Shown: positions 46,805-58,357 of the stretch, piece after piece
Position numbering within the stretch: position 1 is the first letter of the stretch
Layout of the letters: each line of letters starts with the position of its first letter
Assembly (NCBI RefSeq): GCF_007859735.1
Contig: NZ_SIHI01000001.1
Span: 1,260,251 to 1,324,250 of the forward strand
Reading direction: 5' to 3'
From: Thalassoglobus neptunius
Lineage (GTDB): Bacteria; Planctomycetota; Planctomycetia; Planctomycetales; Planctomycetaceae
DNA: 64,000 bases
The notes under the pieces: generated by a model
What the model was told of the DNA's origin: nothing
Databases searched by the model: none
The model's input: the letters and a program-made list of their open reading frames with translations, nothing else
Translations under genes and position numbers: made by a program

Positions 46805-47917
46805 CTAGTTGGTCGTTTGAGCTGCTGGCGAAGTTGTCTCCTGTCCCGCATCCGTTCCATTAGGTTGCCCCCCCCAGAGTGATCGCACCGCGTCAGCGAG
46901 TGATCCAGATTCTGGAGCGACTTCCACATGTTCCTCAGGGAGTTCAAACTCATGAGGAATTGCATCTCTTCCGTTGTAAACGTGAAGCGTCCACTTGGGA
47001 GTCTCTTTGACTGGTGGTGGAACGACTTCTAGCTCTTGAATCACTGGTGCAACGACAGCAGGTTCTTCTACGGCGGCTAAGAGGTTGTTAACTTCTTCCA
47101 CTTCATGCACAGGTTCGACGACTTCGTCAATATCAAACAGGTCTTCGTCGGCATTCGTCAGGTACTGATCGGCATAAAGGGGACGTTCGTTGATGCCCAT
47201 TGTGCCTTCGAGTTCTTCCAGCAAGTCTTCGTCGATGTCTTTGATTTGCACAAATTCGTCGTCGAGGCGGTGTCGCCATGACAGACTCAGGTTTCCTTTG
47301 CTCTCCGCCAACTTCACATAGTTCACTTGTTGTGGCATGAGCATCAGCGAGACGAAATTTGTTCGTCCGCCCTGGTCATTCACATCGGCACGATCTTGAG
47401 TCTTGGCTCCAGTCGCGAAAACTTCGACGTATTCGAGGAGTGTTTTTGTTTTGGTTTGGGCTGGGCCGCGTGAATTACGTGCCTGGTAGGTCACGAGAAC
47501 GTCGACGCGATCTCCAGGAGACACGAGGTTACTGTGAGTGTTGGTTTCGGTCACAGGAATCGTGACAACTCTCATTCCCTTCGGAATTTTCATCGAGTTC
47601 CCGACGCCGCCGGGTTCTGTCAGTTTGGACATGGTCACAATGTCCCCGGCGAAGAGCGGAACACGTGCTCCTCGTTCGGCGAATTGTTCCCGCGTCAGAA
47701 CGGCGTCTTCGGGAACAGTGTCAATACTACGTGGTTGGAATGTCACTTTATCTTCAGTCAGAACCGCCCCGGTTTCAACGGCTTCAAGAGCAACGAGGAC
47801 GTCAATGGTTTCGACCTGTTCAGTCTTGCCACCTTGCATCGCCTGTTGAACTGCCAACATGGCGACTAAGCCGCATCCTCCTGCCACGGTCAGTAACATG
47901 AGTGTCTTGGGTTTCAT
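46805..47917 (-). CDS. cpaB: Tad pilus assembly protein CpaB/RcpC
   Basis: The product from ATG 47917 has 370 residues; GGAG lies about 6 bp upstream, so the 17-residue longer frame from 47968 is not preferred. It starts MKPKTLMLLTVAGGCGLVAM, with one membrane helix. A SAF domain follows (VLVALEAVETGAVLTEDKVTF, near 38-58), then the RcpC domain GMRVVTIPVTETNTHSNLVSPGDRVDVLV (read in halves). The C-terminal third is acidic and Val/Glu/Pro-rich. CpaB works in the periplasm with the secretin. It lies between cpaA and cpaC in the Tad set. Confidence 0.9.
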   Translation of the reverse strand: MKPKTLMLLTVAGGCGLVAMLAVQQAMQGGKTEQVETIDVLVALEAVETGAVLTEDKVTFQPRSIDTVPEDAVLTREQFAERGARVPLFAGDIVTMSKLTEPGGVGNSMKIPKGMRVVTIPVTETNTHSNLVSPGDRVDVLVTYQARNSRGPAQTKTKTLLEYVEVFATGAKTQDRADVNDQGGRTNFVSLMLMPQQVNYVKLAESKGNLSLSWRHRLDDEFVQIKDIDEDLLEELEGTMGINERPLYADQYLTNADEDLFDIDEVVEPVHEVEEVNNLLAAVEEPAVVAPVIQELEVVPPPVKETPKWTLHVYNGRDAIPHEFELPEEHVEVAPESGSLADAVRSLWGGQPNGTDAGQETTSPAAQTTN

Positions 47918-48145
47918 TTCGGAGCTCCCCGAACTGTTGCGACTATGCCAGCGCTCCGAATCTGACACGTCAGTGTGTCAATCGGCAGGATGAGATAGTC
48001 TGCTTCAATCTATGACGGTTATGAGGGTTAATTTGGTGATAGCGATTGTCCGCACGGCCGGGAAACTCTGCTTAAACTACGCAGGTTGACAGGCGGCAAA
48101 TTGAAAAAGCGACTTTCCCGAAACGGAAAGCCGCATATTGATGTG

Positions 48146-48700
<555 letters not shown>

Positions 48701-48730
48701 GTTTGCCGGCCTTTCAGTAAATATGAGGGG

Positions 48731-48847
48731 TTAAGTTTGTCCTCCGGGACTGGTCACAACGGAAAGGAATACGATGAATCCTCCAATCACGAACGGAATG
48801 ACTTCCAAAAACTTGATTGCGTCCAATTCAATCCAGAAAGGAATCAT
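48731..48847 (-). CDS. Possible 38-residue membrane peptide between flp and cpaA
   Basis: The ORF from ATG 48847 gives MIPFWIELDAIKFLEVIPF followed by a hydrophobic VIGGFIVFLSVVTSPGGQT end, a single membrane helix. AGGA lies 7 bp upstream. It lies between the hairpin after flp and the cpaA start, 30 bp from cpaA, so it could be translated from the pilus transcript. No family is recognised. It may be a minor pilin-like or accessory protein, or chance. Confidence 0.45.
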   Translation of the reverse strand: MIPFWIELDAIKFLEVIPFVIGGFIVFLSVVTSPGGQT

Positions 48848-48918
48848 AATTCGATCCTGCAGTGTTGCGATCAGGCGATGAGCGTGGTGTTTTTCAAGTT
48901 TCGCTAGAGTGACAGGAA

Positions 48919-48951
48919 GCCGCCCGGTCTGTTGCGTTTCGACCGGGCGGC
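48919..48951 (-). terminator. GC-rich hairpin after flp
   Basis: GCCGCCCGGTC and GACCGGGCGGC are perfect 11-bp arms around an 11-base loop, 45 bp after the flp stop. There is no T-run, so it could be a partial terminator or stabilising 3' structure that lets flp be made in excess over the rest of the pilus operon. Confidence 0.7.
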
Positions 48952-48995
48952 CATCCATGTACGATTGCTTCGCAGAGAAGCGTCCTCGTCAAAGA

Positions 48996-49169
48996 CTATG
49001 TGAGTTGGTCTTTGATTTGGTTGAACTTCGAAGCAGCGTTGGTACCAACTGCACGAATTGCAGTCAGACAAACGATGACGATCAGTGCGAGCATGACTGC
49101 GTATTCAACAGCAGTTGGACCGTCTTCAGAAACCAGGAATTTCTTTACGCTTTGAGCCAAGTTAGTCAT
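48996..49169 (-). CDS. flp: Flp-type major pilin
   Basis: The 57-residue protein (start ATG 49169, GAGAGGA 6 bp upstream) begins MTNLAQSVKKFLVSEDG and then PTAVEYAVMLALIVIVCLT. The G/PTAVEY junction fits the Flp prepilin cleavage motif (G/xxxxEY) cut by the A24 peptidase. After the hydrophobic stretch comes AIRAVGTNAASKFNQIKDQ. It should be the main pilus subunit. It is the first gene of the Tad set, followed by a strong hairpin and a small ORF before cpaA. Confidence 0.93.
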   Translation of the reverse strand: MTNLAQSVKKFLVSEDGPTAVEYAVMLALIVIVCLTAIRAVGTNAASKFNQIKDQLT

Positions 49170-49544
49170 TTTTCGTCCTCTCTCAGTTATTACCGATCGG
49201 GCTCTCACATCCGATCAGCAGGTGGATTAACCCGTCCTCGAACCGACGAGGATCAGTCAGTCAATCCTGTTTCCCATTAGAAAGTTCTCAGTCGATCTGG
49301 TCAGCAACTGACAATTTCGCGAGACACGGAAACCTAGGTCAGAAATAGGGGCAGGCAAATTGTGCCTGTGAGAATTGGGAATTTTTTCAGAATTGTCCTG
49401 ACAAATGGATTTTCAACCCCTGCTGCACCGAACCTGCTTCCGAGAGGAGCTCGTGGAGGATTTGAAACGTTCTGCCTTCGAAATCCGGATTTTGGCTTGA
49501 TACATTGATCAGGAATTGGCAAGTCCTGAGGAATCAGCAAGACA
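49170..49544. other. Divergent region upstream of flp
   Basis: This 375-bp region separates flp (minus) from the potassium transporter gene (plus) and should hold the flp promoter. It includes a TCCTCG/CGAGGA stem at 49235-49252 in the flp leader and a small CAGGCA/TGCCTG inverted repeat at 49352-49368. I could not find a sigma-54 site with correct spacing. Confidence 0.4.
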
Positions 49545-51404
<1,860 letters not shown>

Positions 51405-51501
51405 AACTCAATCTCCTCATTCGCGTTTTGTGAGCAGTGCGAATCGAATTCAGCCAAGTTAAAAAACATCAAACTGGTTCAAAGAGTAGAAAGCAATTGC
51501 A

Positions 51502-52182
51502 ATGCGAAAAGCGGCCGTGATCGGACTCGGACGATTTGGAATGGCGCTGGCGAAAGATCTCGCAGCGTCAGGCGTGCAGGTGATTGCTCTCGACCGTGAC
51601 GGGCGACTCGTTAATGAAGTCAAAGACTTCGTCGATCTCGCCGTCCGTGCTGATGGGACAGATCAGGCAGTGCTTCAAAGTCAGGAAATCGACAAAGTTG
51701 ATGTGTGCGTTGTGGCGATCGGAGAGCAATTCGAAGCGGCGCTCCTGGCAACCGTCATTGCCAAGCAGTTCGGAATTCCGGAAGTGATCTGCCGCGCACA
51801 AACGGAATTTCATGCGGAGATCTTTCGAAAGATCGGAGCCGATCGCGTTATTCAGCCGGAGCAGCAGGCAGGAGAACATCTCGCGCGACAACTGGCGAAT
51901 CCTCAATTGATCGATTTCATCCAGTTGGCCGATCAATTCACTCTTCTCGAGTTTCCCGCTCCGAAGCAGTTTCAAGGGAAAACAATCGCTGAACTCGCAC
52001 TACGCAATAAGTTTCATGTCAACCTTGTTGTCATTCGTCGGCTCATCCCGTCGTCGGCGGAGGAAGGCGAAGAGAAGAAGTTTCGAACGGTCTTTCCTCG
52101 ACCGGACGAAGCACTTCAAGCGGAGGACGTTCTCGTTGTCGTCGGCAGCGACGAAGCACTCTCTCGACTTCCTCGCGAGTAA
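51502..52182 (+). CDS. trkA: TrkA/KtrA-type RCK regulatory subunit
   Basis: The 226-residue cytoplasmic protein starts with a nucleotide-binding Rossmann fold (AVIGLGRFGMALAKDLAASG and VIALDRDGRLVNEVKDF), then a TrkA-N domain with VCVVAIGEQFEAALLATVIA, and a TrkA-C domain from about 140 (FTLLEFPAPKQFQGKTIAEL, VLVVVGSDEAL). It binds nucleotides and gates the TrkH channel. The gene is directly downstream of trkH. Confidence 0.92.
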   Translation: MRKAAVIGLGRFGMALAKDLAASGVQVIALDRDGRLVNEVKDFVDLAVRADGTDQAVLQSQEIDKVDVCVVAIGEQFEAALLATVIAKQFGIPEVICRAQTEFHAEIFRKIGADRVIQPEQQAGEHLARQLANPQLIDFIQLADQFTLLEFPAPKQFQGKTIAELALRNKFHVNLVVIRRLIPSSAEEGEEKKFRTVFPRPDEALQAEDVLVVVGSDEALSRLPRE

Positions 52183-52203
52183 AGTAAAGCCAGTGTCTTT
52201 AAG

Positions 52204-54336
52204 TTAGTCGCTTGCCTTCAGCGACCATGTTTCGTCGAAGAAGTCAGCATCGACGACGCCTCCCGGCCAACGTGCATTTGGCTTGATGCGCGTATCGATC
52301 ACAGCCCAGTCCGGGAGTTTTGGTGTTTGTCGCGCATTGTTGAGGTAATCGTACTCGCGATAGGTGAACCCGCTGTTCAAGACGACATAGCGGTTGGGGT
52401 TCTCAGGGTTTGGAGCAATGAGAATCAGAGCATGTTCATCGGCGGAGTAGCTTTCCTCACCGACGTGTATTCCTGATTCCTTCCACACAATCGGCAGTTG
52501 CGGAATCAACTTGTTGATGAGGGAATTCGAATTCGGTGTTCCCCAGAGAATGAGATTGTACTGTGCGACATCCTCTTGAGTGACATCGACATCATTGCGA
52601 ATTCGGACATCCCCTCGCATTTGTCGTCGCCATTCGTGAATCGCACGCTTCGACTCTTCTTGAACCCACTCATCGACCTTCGAATTCTTACCCTGTGCAG
52701 TCGGAAGGACGAAGAGGAACGGACTCATCAACGCATCGTCGATCGGACCTTGAAGTCCGGGGCGTTTGCTGATTGAAGTCGATTGGTCAGAGGAGGACGT
52801 TTCATCAGACTCAACGAGGGTCCATTGATCGTCAACAAGCCGATATCGATTTGCGAACGACCAGTCCGATTTTGGACGAGTCGCTGGAAGAGTTTGTCCG
52901 TCGATGACAATCGAAACTTCGCTTCCTTGCGGGAAGGGGGACCATCCGGGGGGGAAATCAATTTGGAATTCGGTGACTCCTGAAGTCTCGATGTCAATTT
53001 GCGATCCATTCGCTTTGCTGTCGACTTCATAATGCCCGTCGATGGTGCTCTTTTCCCAATGCTCCTTCAGTCCAAGCAGCGAGAGCCACGCCATCCGGTT
53101 GTACTTCAATGTATAAGTGCTGAGATGAACATCGCTGGGGAAACGTTCTCGCCCACGTTCGGCGATTGAATCAAGCTTGGAGCGAATCAGACGATTCGAG
53201 TCCGGATGAATCTTGTGCGCAGTGTCCGGTCCGATCACATGCACGAGGTCGATTCCTGCCTCGTCGCAAGCTTCTTCCATGATGTCGGCCGCTTGCTTCT
53301 GTCGATCGATCTCACCGCTGTAAGCAATCGTCGGGACCTGCATCAAGTTTTTGGCAACAAGGTTGCAGTCGTACATTCTCCAAAGCTTCTCTTCGTACCA
53401 CGGTGGATTGAGAGTTTCTCCCTGAAAGAACTTCAGGAACTCTGGAGTTTCTGAGAAGCCGGCTCCCGGATTAGCTGCAAACCATTGGTCAGCGTAGTGG
53501 ACTGCAAACTGCCAGCAGGCGGCTCCTCCCATTGAAAAACCCCGAACGGAGATCCTGTTGGGATCGATCGAATACTCTTGCTGAACATGTTCGAGTGCCT
53601 CAAGCACATCGACCTCACCAGCGAACTTGAAGGCATTCGAGTAGCGACCGAATGGGTGGAGAACGATTCCGGTTTCCGGAGGATATTGTCCGGGTTGTCG
53701 AAGTCGTTGCGAAATGAACTGCAATTCGAGTGAGCGTTCGCCGCGTCCATGAAACCAGATGTCACAACGTGTCGGGACAGAGTGTTGCGTGTCGTAGTTC
53801 TCAGCAATTTCGAGCCCATACGGCTGAACAGTTCCATCAAGACCGGAGCGAAAACCTCGAACGACCAGTCCTCGTGTCGTGGTCCAACTTGCCGTTCCGT
53901 TTTCAAGTTCTGCGATTCGCTCGGAAGCAAGATCGAGGAGTCGGTGGGCATCCTTGATGTCTCGTTCCTGATAAAACGAGTTGAGCGACACAGCTTCATG
54001 AACTGCACGGATGAAGACTTCGACGTCGGGAAGAAGTCGCTGCGTCTGCGAGTCTTTCGAGTTCTGCAATTGTTTGAACGCTGCTTCGACTGCCGAAAAC
54101 TGTTTGAGCAGCGACTCACGTTGTTCGCTCGAAAGCTCGATCCCTGCGGGAGGAACCGGACGGACGGCTTCAACCGAGTTGTCTTCCGGGCCATCTGCGA
54201 AAGCCTCGGGCACAGCCGGAGTCAAAAGGAACTGGATGGCGAGAACGGCAAGGAGGCCAACAAAAAATGAATATCCGGTGGAGAGATTGCGATTCATGAA
54301 GTTGTTCATCTTTTCAGGAGCGGGAATGTCTCTCAT
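52204..54336 (-). CDS. Secreted alpha/beta hydrolase (prolyl-oligopeptidase-like esterase)
   Basis: The 710-residue protein has a hydrophobic N-terminus (YSFFVGLLAVLAIQFLLTPAV) ending at AFADG. The ATG at 54336 is assumed; ATG at 54297 (MNRNLSTGYSFF) gives a more typical signal peptide. Residues about 45-150 are helical and coiled. The hydrolase domain has the nucleophile elbow VRGFSMGGAACWQF near 268 and an oxyanion-region RCDIWFHGRGERSLEL. A late segment (HLILIAPNPENP-like) precedes YVVLNSGFTYREYDYLNN. It probably cleaves an ester or peptide bond in the periplasm or outside. No polysaccharide-binding domain is evident. Function beyond hydrolase is unknown. Stands alone. Confidence 0.8.
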   Translation of the reverse strand: MRDIPAPEKMNNFMNRNLSTGYSFFVGLLAVLAIQFLLTPAVPEAFADGPEDNSVEAVRPVPPAGIELSSEQRESLLKQFSAVEAAFKQLQNSKDSQTQRLLPDVEVFIRAVHEAVSLNSFYQERDIKDAHRLLDLASERIAELENGTASWTTTRGLVVRGFRSGLDGTVQPYGLEIAENYDTQHSVPTRCDIWFHGRGERSLELQFISQRLRQPGQYPPETGIVLHPFGRYSNAFKFAGEVDVLEALEHVQQEYSIDPNRISVRGFSMGGAACWQFAVHYADQWFAANPGAGFSETPEFLKFFQGETLNPPWYEEKLWRMYDCNLVAKNLMQVPTIAYSGEIDRQKQAADIMEEACDEAGIDLVHVIGPDTAHKIHPDSNRLIRSKLDSIAERGRERFPSDVHLSTYTLKYNRMAWLSLLGLKEHWEKSTIDGHYEVDSKANGSQIDIETSGVTEFQIDFPPGWSPFPQGSEVSIVIDGQTLPATRPKSDWSFANRYRLVDDQWTLVESDETSSSDQSTSISKRPGLQGPIDDALMSPFLFVLPTAQGKNSKVDEWVQEESKRAIHEWRRQMRGDVRIRNDVDVTQEDVAQYNLILWGTPNSNSLINKLIPQLPIVWKESGIHVGEESYSADEHALILIAPNPENPNRYVVLNSGFTYREYDYLNNARQTPKLPDWAVIDTRIKPNARWPGGVVDADFFDETWSLKASD

Positions 54337-54774
54337 GCGATCACTGAGAAGTCGACCGAGAATGATTGGTCAAGAGGAGCGGGTCAAGAGTGTTGATCAA
54401 CAATCGTCCTTGTGAGTGACGAGTTGGACTTCTATCCTGTAGGAATTGTGTTGCGAATTTTGTTGGCATCCCATTGATTCCGGAATCGAAGGATTCCATT
54501 CCCCGATGACGGATGCGTTCCGGCTGACCGTCAAGGAACGTGTGGTGAACGCGTCGTTCGTCCGAGAGTTTCGTCGCGGCGAAATCGGTTGGCTGCAGGC
54601 AATTTCTCAACAATCCCTCGTGCTCCGGTATTGGATTGGATCAATTGATTCGATCTGACGTGAGGACCCAGCATGGGTTTCTCAACAAGTGGACCGGAAG
54701 TGCCTCAATCAACTGGCGACCCCCAGTAATTTTCCCTGCGCCGCAACAGCGGCAACAAACTTGAGAGTGTAGAC
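54337..54774. other. Divergent intergenic region
   Basis: These 438 bp separate the hydrolase gene (minus) from the DUF1844 gene (plus). A 12-bp palindrome GATTCCGGAATC lies at 54476-54487. A 70-codon plus frame here has no ribosome site or motif and is not called. Confidence 0.35.
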
Positions 54775-55224
54775 ATGTCAAACCCTTCTGATTCTGATAA
54801 GCCTCAATCCGACAAGCCGCAGATCGAAGTGGTTTCTGACGAGGATTGGAAAGATCAAGTGAAGGCCGAGGACGCCAAACTCGACGCCGCTCAAGATGAG
54901 CGTCAGCAACCTGAAGAGAGCGCGGCCGCTGCCGCCGGAGACGAGATCGACGAAGCAGACTTTCCACCGGCGACGTTCACAACACTCGTTCAGATGTTCG
55001 CAACGCAAGCGTTTGCAGCGATGGGGATGTTGCCCGGACCGGACGGGAAGCCGAGCAAAGACCTTCGTATTGCGAAACACTTGATTGACCTTCTCGGAGT
55101 TCTTGAAAAGAAGACGGAAGGGCAACTGACAGAAGAGGAAGGACAACTTCTGGAACAGGCACTCCATGAGTTGCGAATGATTTACGTCAGTGCATCGTCA
55201 TCGGGACAGCAACCGTCCTCTTGA
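54775..55224 (+). CDS. DUF1844-family protein
   Basis: The 149-residue protein has an acidic, disordered N-terminal half (about 1-65, with SDEDWKDQVKAEDAKLDAA) and a DUF1844 domain (about 66-145): FTTLVQMFATQAFAAMGML, GPDGKPSKDLRIAKHLIDLL and LTEEEGQLLEQALHELRM. DUF1844 function is unknown; its conserved helices recur across planctomycetes and other phyla. Start is ATG 54775 after GAGAG. It lies in a plus-strand run with the DUF1444-like and MBL genes. Confidence 0.85.
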   Translation: MSNPSDSDKPQSDKPQIEVVSDEDWKDQVKAEDAKLDAAQDERQQPEESAAAAAGDEIDEADFPPATFTTLVQMFATQAFAAMGMLPGPDGKPSKDLRIAKHLIDLLGVLEKKTEGQLTEEEGQLLEQALHELRMIYVSASSSGQQPSS

Positions 55225-55334
55225 GTCGGCAAGCACTGCCTTGAACGGGGCAGTCAGACAGGTTCGCCTGACGGTTTCATCAGATACATCAGACGACGAA
55301 ATCTGCCTGGCCCGAAAGTTTCTTTGATGACAAT

Positions 55335-56654
55335 TTGAAGATTTCTCGCCAACTACGGGAATCATCTGTTTTGAGTAATCCCCCTCAACACTGGTCGACG
55401 CTGTTAGGTCCTGCGAACTGGTTCCGGATGCATTACCCACCGCAGTGGGAAGTTGATGAAACTGACGGAGTCTTCGCATTGCGTCCGCCGGACAGCGATG
55501 CTTTTCTCGCAATCAATTCCATCTGGATTAAAGAAGAAGCATCGCGACAGTTTCCCGCACTCGGAGACATCGTCGATCAGTTTCCCAAAGTTCGCGGAGT
55601 GAGGGCAGGGGCCGATTTTGAGTTTGAGGCTGACGAGTCACTTTCAGGCGATGCATCGCTGGAGGCTCCGTCTGGTTGGAAGCAAGGTCTGTTTGCATCG
55701 AGAAATTGGCGGAGCTGGTCGATGTGGTCGATCCGTCGGCCGAGTCTCATGCTTGTGATCACTCTGCTTCACGAAGGGCAACGCGATCCTGAGCTTGAGA
55801 ATCTCGTCCGCATGATTCTGAACTCGCTGGAAGTCTGCGATGAACCTTCCGATCCGCCTGATGTCTTCGCCAGACGCGCGCTGAAATTGGCACAGTCCAA
55901 GTTTCCGCTTCTCGACATCGATCTCAGCGAGGACTTTCAACTTCGAATTGGATCGTCAATCTTAAGCCTCGCAAACTTCTATCGCGCTTACTTGAGCCAC
56001 CCGGATGACTTTCAAAAGATTTTGTTGCCGGCGTTGACCACTGCGGTTCAAGTTCAGGGGTGGGGCGACAACGAATCCTCTCCGCCACTGGAGGTCGTGC
56101 GTGACCGAATTATGCCGATCCTCTATTCAGAATCGTCGTGGAGGAAAAACCTTCCTGGAATTGTCGGAAATCCTTGGATCGCAGGGCTGGCTGTCTTGTA
56201 TGTCATTGATGAAGCCAATGCATATTGGTATGTACGCACTGAGTTGAGAAAGCAGTGGAATCTGACCGTCGATGAGTTGCATTCGATGGCGATTGAAAAC
56301 CTCGATGACTATTTCGAAGAATCCCCGATGAAAATGGCCGTTGCGGAATCCGGTGAAGGGGATGCAACGATGATGATTCCTGATAAGCCAGATACCTATA
56401 ATACAGTTCGTCTGTTGAGCGACCGATTTTTGACGCGGCTGAGAGATGTCGCGCAAAGTGACCTCGCTGTGGGTGTTCCTGGCCGGGATCTGTTCATCGC
56501 TGTGTCGATGAAAAGTCCGGAGATCGTCAGCAAGATTCGTCATCAGGTTGAACTCGATTTTCAGAGAACCGATCATCCGTTGACAGATAAAATGTTGCTT
56601 GTGACAGCGGATGGTGTTTCAGAGTTGATTGGCGAAGTTGAGAATGATGACTGA
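55335..56654 (+). CDS. DUF1444-like protein
   Basis: The frame opens at TTG 55335 (439 residues); TTG 55371 (MSNPPQHWSTLLGPANWF) is an equally good start, as no ATG is placed well. Residues 10-150 form a beta-rich domain (MHYPPQWEVDETDG). The C-terminal part (about 255-430) shows the DUF1444/YtpQ pattern: LPGIVGNPWIAGLAVLYVID, DDYFEESPMKMAV, and LAVGVPGRDLFIAVSM. It is cytoplasmic by sequence, without signal or membrane helix. DUF1444 function is unknown. It overlaps the next gene by 11 bp. Confidence 0.7.
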   Translation: MKISRQLRESSVLSNPPQHWSTLLGPANWFRMHYPPQWEVDETDGVFALRPPDSDAFLAINSIWIKEEASRQFPALGDIVDQFPKVRGVRAGADFEFEADESLSGDASLEAPSGWKQGLFASRNWRSWSMWSIRRPSLMLVITLLHEGQRDPELENLVRMILNSLEVCDEPSDPPDVFARRALKLAQSKFPLLDIDLSEDFQLRIGSSILSLANFYRAYLSHPDDFQKILLPALTTAVQVQGWGDNESSPPLEVVRDRIMPILYSESSWRKNLPGIVGNPWIAGLAVLYVIDEANAYWYVRTELRKQWNLTVDELHSMAIENLDDYFEESPMKMAVAESGEGDATMMIPDKPDTYNTVRLLSDRFLTRLRDVAQSDLAVGVPGRDLFIAVSMKSPEIVSKIRHQVELDFQRTDHPLTDKMLLVTADGVSELIGEVENDD

Positions 56655-57435
56655 CGCATCAAGGTCATGGATGACGCTTCTGGGAACCGGCACGAGCATG
56701 GGAGTCCCGATGATCGGGTGTGATTGTGCGGTCTGCACATCGACCGATCCGCGGAACACTCGGACCCGTACTGGTGTCTTGGTTGAAACAGTCAATGGAG
56801 CGTTCCTGATCGACACTCCTCCCGAACTTCGCGAGCAACTGGTTCAAGCTCGGATCAAAATGATCGAAGCTGTTCTGTTCACTCACGCTCACGCAGATCA
56901 CATCATGGGGCTCGACGATTTGCGGATCTTCGGCTTCAAGAGCAAGGAAGCTGTTCCGCTGCACTGTGAAGAGATTGTCGAGAAGACGCTGAGGCGGTCG
57001 TTTTCGTATGCCTTCGATGAGGAACTCGCGAAAACGTGGCACTCAAAACCGAAGCTCAGATTCGATCGAATCGGCCTCGAGCCTTTTGACCTTTGTGGTT
57101 TGAAGGTGCAACCTCTCCGGTTGATTCATGGGCGGCTTCCGGTTCTCGGATTTCGCATCAACGACGTTGCCTTCTGTACCGACGTGAGTGAAATTCCTCC
57201 GGAAACCTGGCCGCTGCTTAACGGGCTCAAATATCTCGTGATCGACGCGATTCGTCACGAGTCTCATCCGACGCATTTTAACGTCGAGCAGGCCCTTGAG
57301 GTGATCGAGAAAGTCCGACCGGAATTTGCCTACTTGACTCATATTTCGCATTCTCTGGACCACGAAACGACGAATTCTCAGCTTCCGGAGAACGTTGAAC
57401 TCGCATATGATGGGCTGCGGATTCCGCTTTCTTGA
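56644..57435 (+). CDS. Metallo-beta-lactamase fold hydrolase, PhnP-like
   Basis: The 263-residue protein starts at ATG 56644 inside the previous gene's end. It shows MTLLGTGTSMGVPMIGCDC with Cys pair AVCTS (PhnP-type zinc residues), then the MBL metal motif LFTHAHADHIMGLDDLR near 85-101, and later CTDVSEIPPETWPLL and LTHISHSLDH. PhnP-type enzymes cleave cyclic phosphodiesters. The HxHxDH motif and downstream Asp/His are intact. It is translationally coupled to the DUF1444-like gene. Confidence 0.88.
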   Translation: MMTDASRSWMTLLGTGTSMGVPMIGCDCAVCTSTDPRNTRTRTGVLVETVNGAFLIDTPPELREQLVQARIKMIEAVLFTHAHADHIMGLDDLRIFGFKSKEAVPLHCEEIVEKTLRRSFSYAFDEELAKTWHSKPKLRFDRIGLEPFDLCGLKVQPLRLIHGRLPVLGFRINDVAFCTDVSEIPPETWPLLNGLKYLVIDAIRHESHPTHFNVEQALEVIEKVRPEFAYLTHISHSLDHETTNSQLPENVELAYDGLRIPLS

Positions 57436-57643
57436 CGATCATCGATCCGCCTGACCGCAAATTCATCGACCGATCCTTCATTCAACGTCTTCGGAAGTCC
57501 GACGATACGTTTTGGGCCCACCCCTTGTGATTCCGGATTCGGCCGGTCTGTCATCGAATTCACCGAACCAGATCGGAACTTTTGGCATCATCCGGTGTTG
57601 AAAGAGATGTCCATGCTTCCTACCCCCCAACTTGGAGTTTGAT

Positions 57644-58357
57644 GTGCCCTCCTCATTGAATCGACGTTTCTTTCTCCGAACTGCGTCCGTATCACTCGGC
57701 GGGCTCTGGCTCCCAAGTCTCTGGCAATCCGGTGCTTTCGCCGAAGAACTGATCCGGACTCCCGCGATGACGGAAGGTCCTTTCTATCCGGACAAACTCC
57801 CGCTCGACACAGATAATGACCTGCTTGTTCTCAATGATTCACTGACGCCCGCCGTTGGCGAAGTCGTTCATCTGACCGGAAAAGTCATGACTTCTTCCGG
57901 ATCGCCGATTCGCAATGCATTTGTCGAAATCTGGCAGGTCGACAACAACGGAGTGTATCTGCACTCCGGAAGTGACAATGGCACAAATCGGGACGCCAAC
58001 TTTCAGGGATATGGGCGATTTCTCACCGATTCCACGGGGCGTTACTACTTCCGAACAGTTAAGCCGGTTCCTTATCCCGGAAGAACACCACACATTCATG
58101 TTGCTGTGAGTCGAAACGGAAAACGGGAACTGACGACACAGATGTTGATCAATGGTCATCCGCAGAATTCAAAAGATGGTCTCTTTCGTGCGATTCGAGA
58201 TCCATTCCAACGAGAGTCGATTCTCGTTGATTTTGAGCCGATCGCCGATTCTCGAATTGGCGAACTGAGCGCGAACTTCGATCTCGTCCTCGGGGTCACT
58301 CCAGATGAGTCGATCGAACAGATCAAAGGCGGCATTGCTCCGCGACAACAACGTTAG
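57644..58357 (+). CDS. Tat-exported intradiol ring-cleavage dioxygenase
   Basis: The 237-residue product from GTG 57644 (GGAG 6-7 bp upstream; the frame opens at TTG 57632) starts with a Tat-type signal (NRRFFLRTASVSLGG) ending at GAFAEE. The mature part is an intradiol dioxygenase beta sandwich: TEGPFYPDKLPLDTDNDLL, AFVEIWQVDNNGVYLHSG with the first iron Tyr, and PYPGRTPHIHVAVS with the second Tyr and the two iron His. Such enzymes split catechol-like rings with non-haem iron(III). Export suggests an aromatic substrate outside the cytoplasm. It stands alone after the MBL gene; no other ring-degradation genes are visible. Confidence 0.85.
   Translation: MPSSLNRRFFLRTASVSLGGLWLPSLWQSGAFAEELIRTPAMTEGPFYPDKLPLDTDNDLLVLNDSLTPAVGEVVHLTGKVMTSSGSPIRNAFVEIWQVDNNGVYLHSGSDNGTNRDANFQGYGRFLTDSTGRYYFRTVKPVPYPGRTPHIHVAVSRNGKRELTTQMLINGHPQNSKDGLFRAIRDPFQRESILVDFEPIADSRIGELSANFDLVLGVTPDESIEQIKGGIAPRQQR

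Noticed and set aside
49352-49368. Sigma-54 promoter for flp
   Set aside because: The GG and GC elements on the minus strand are two bases too close for a -24/-12 site.
54446-54658. 70-codon plus-strand frame upstream of the DUF1844 gene
   Set aside because: No ribosome site or motif; likely chance in an intergenic region.
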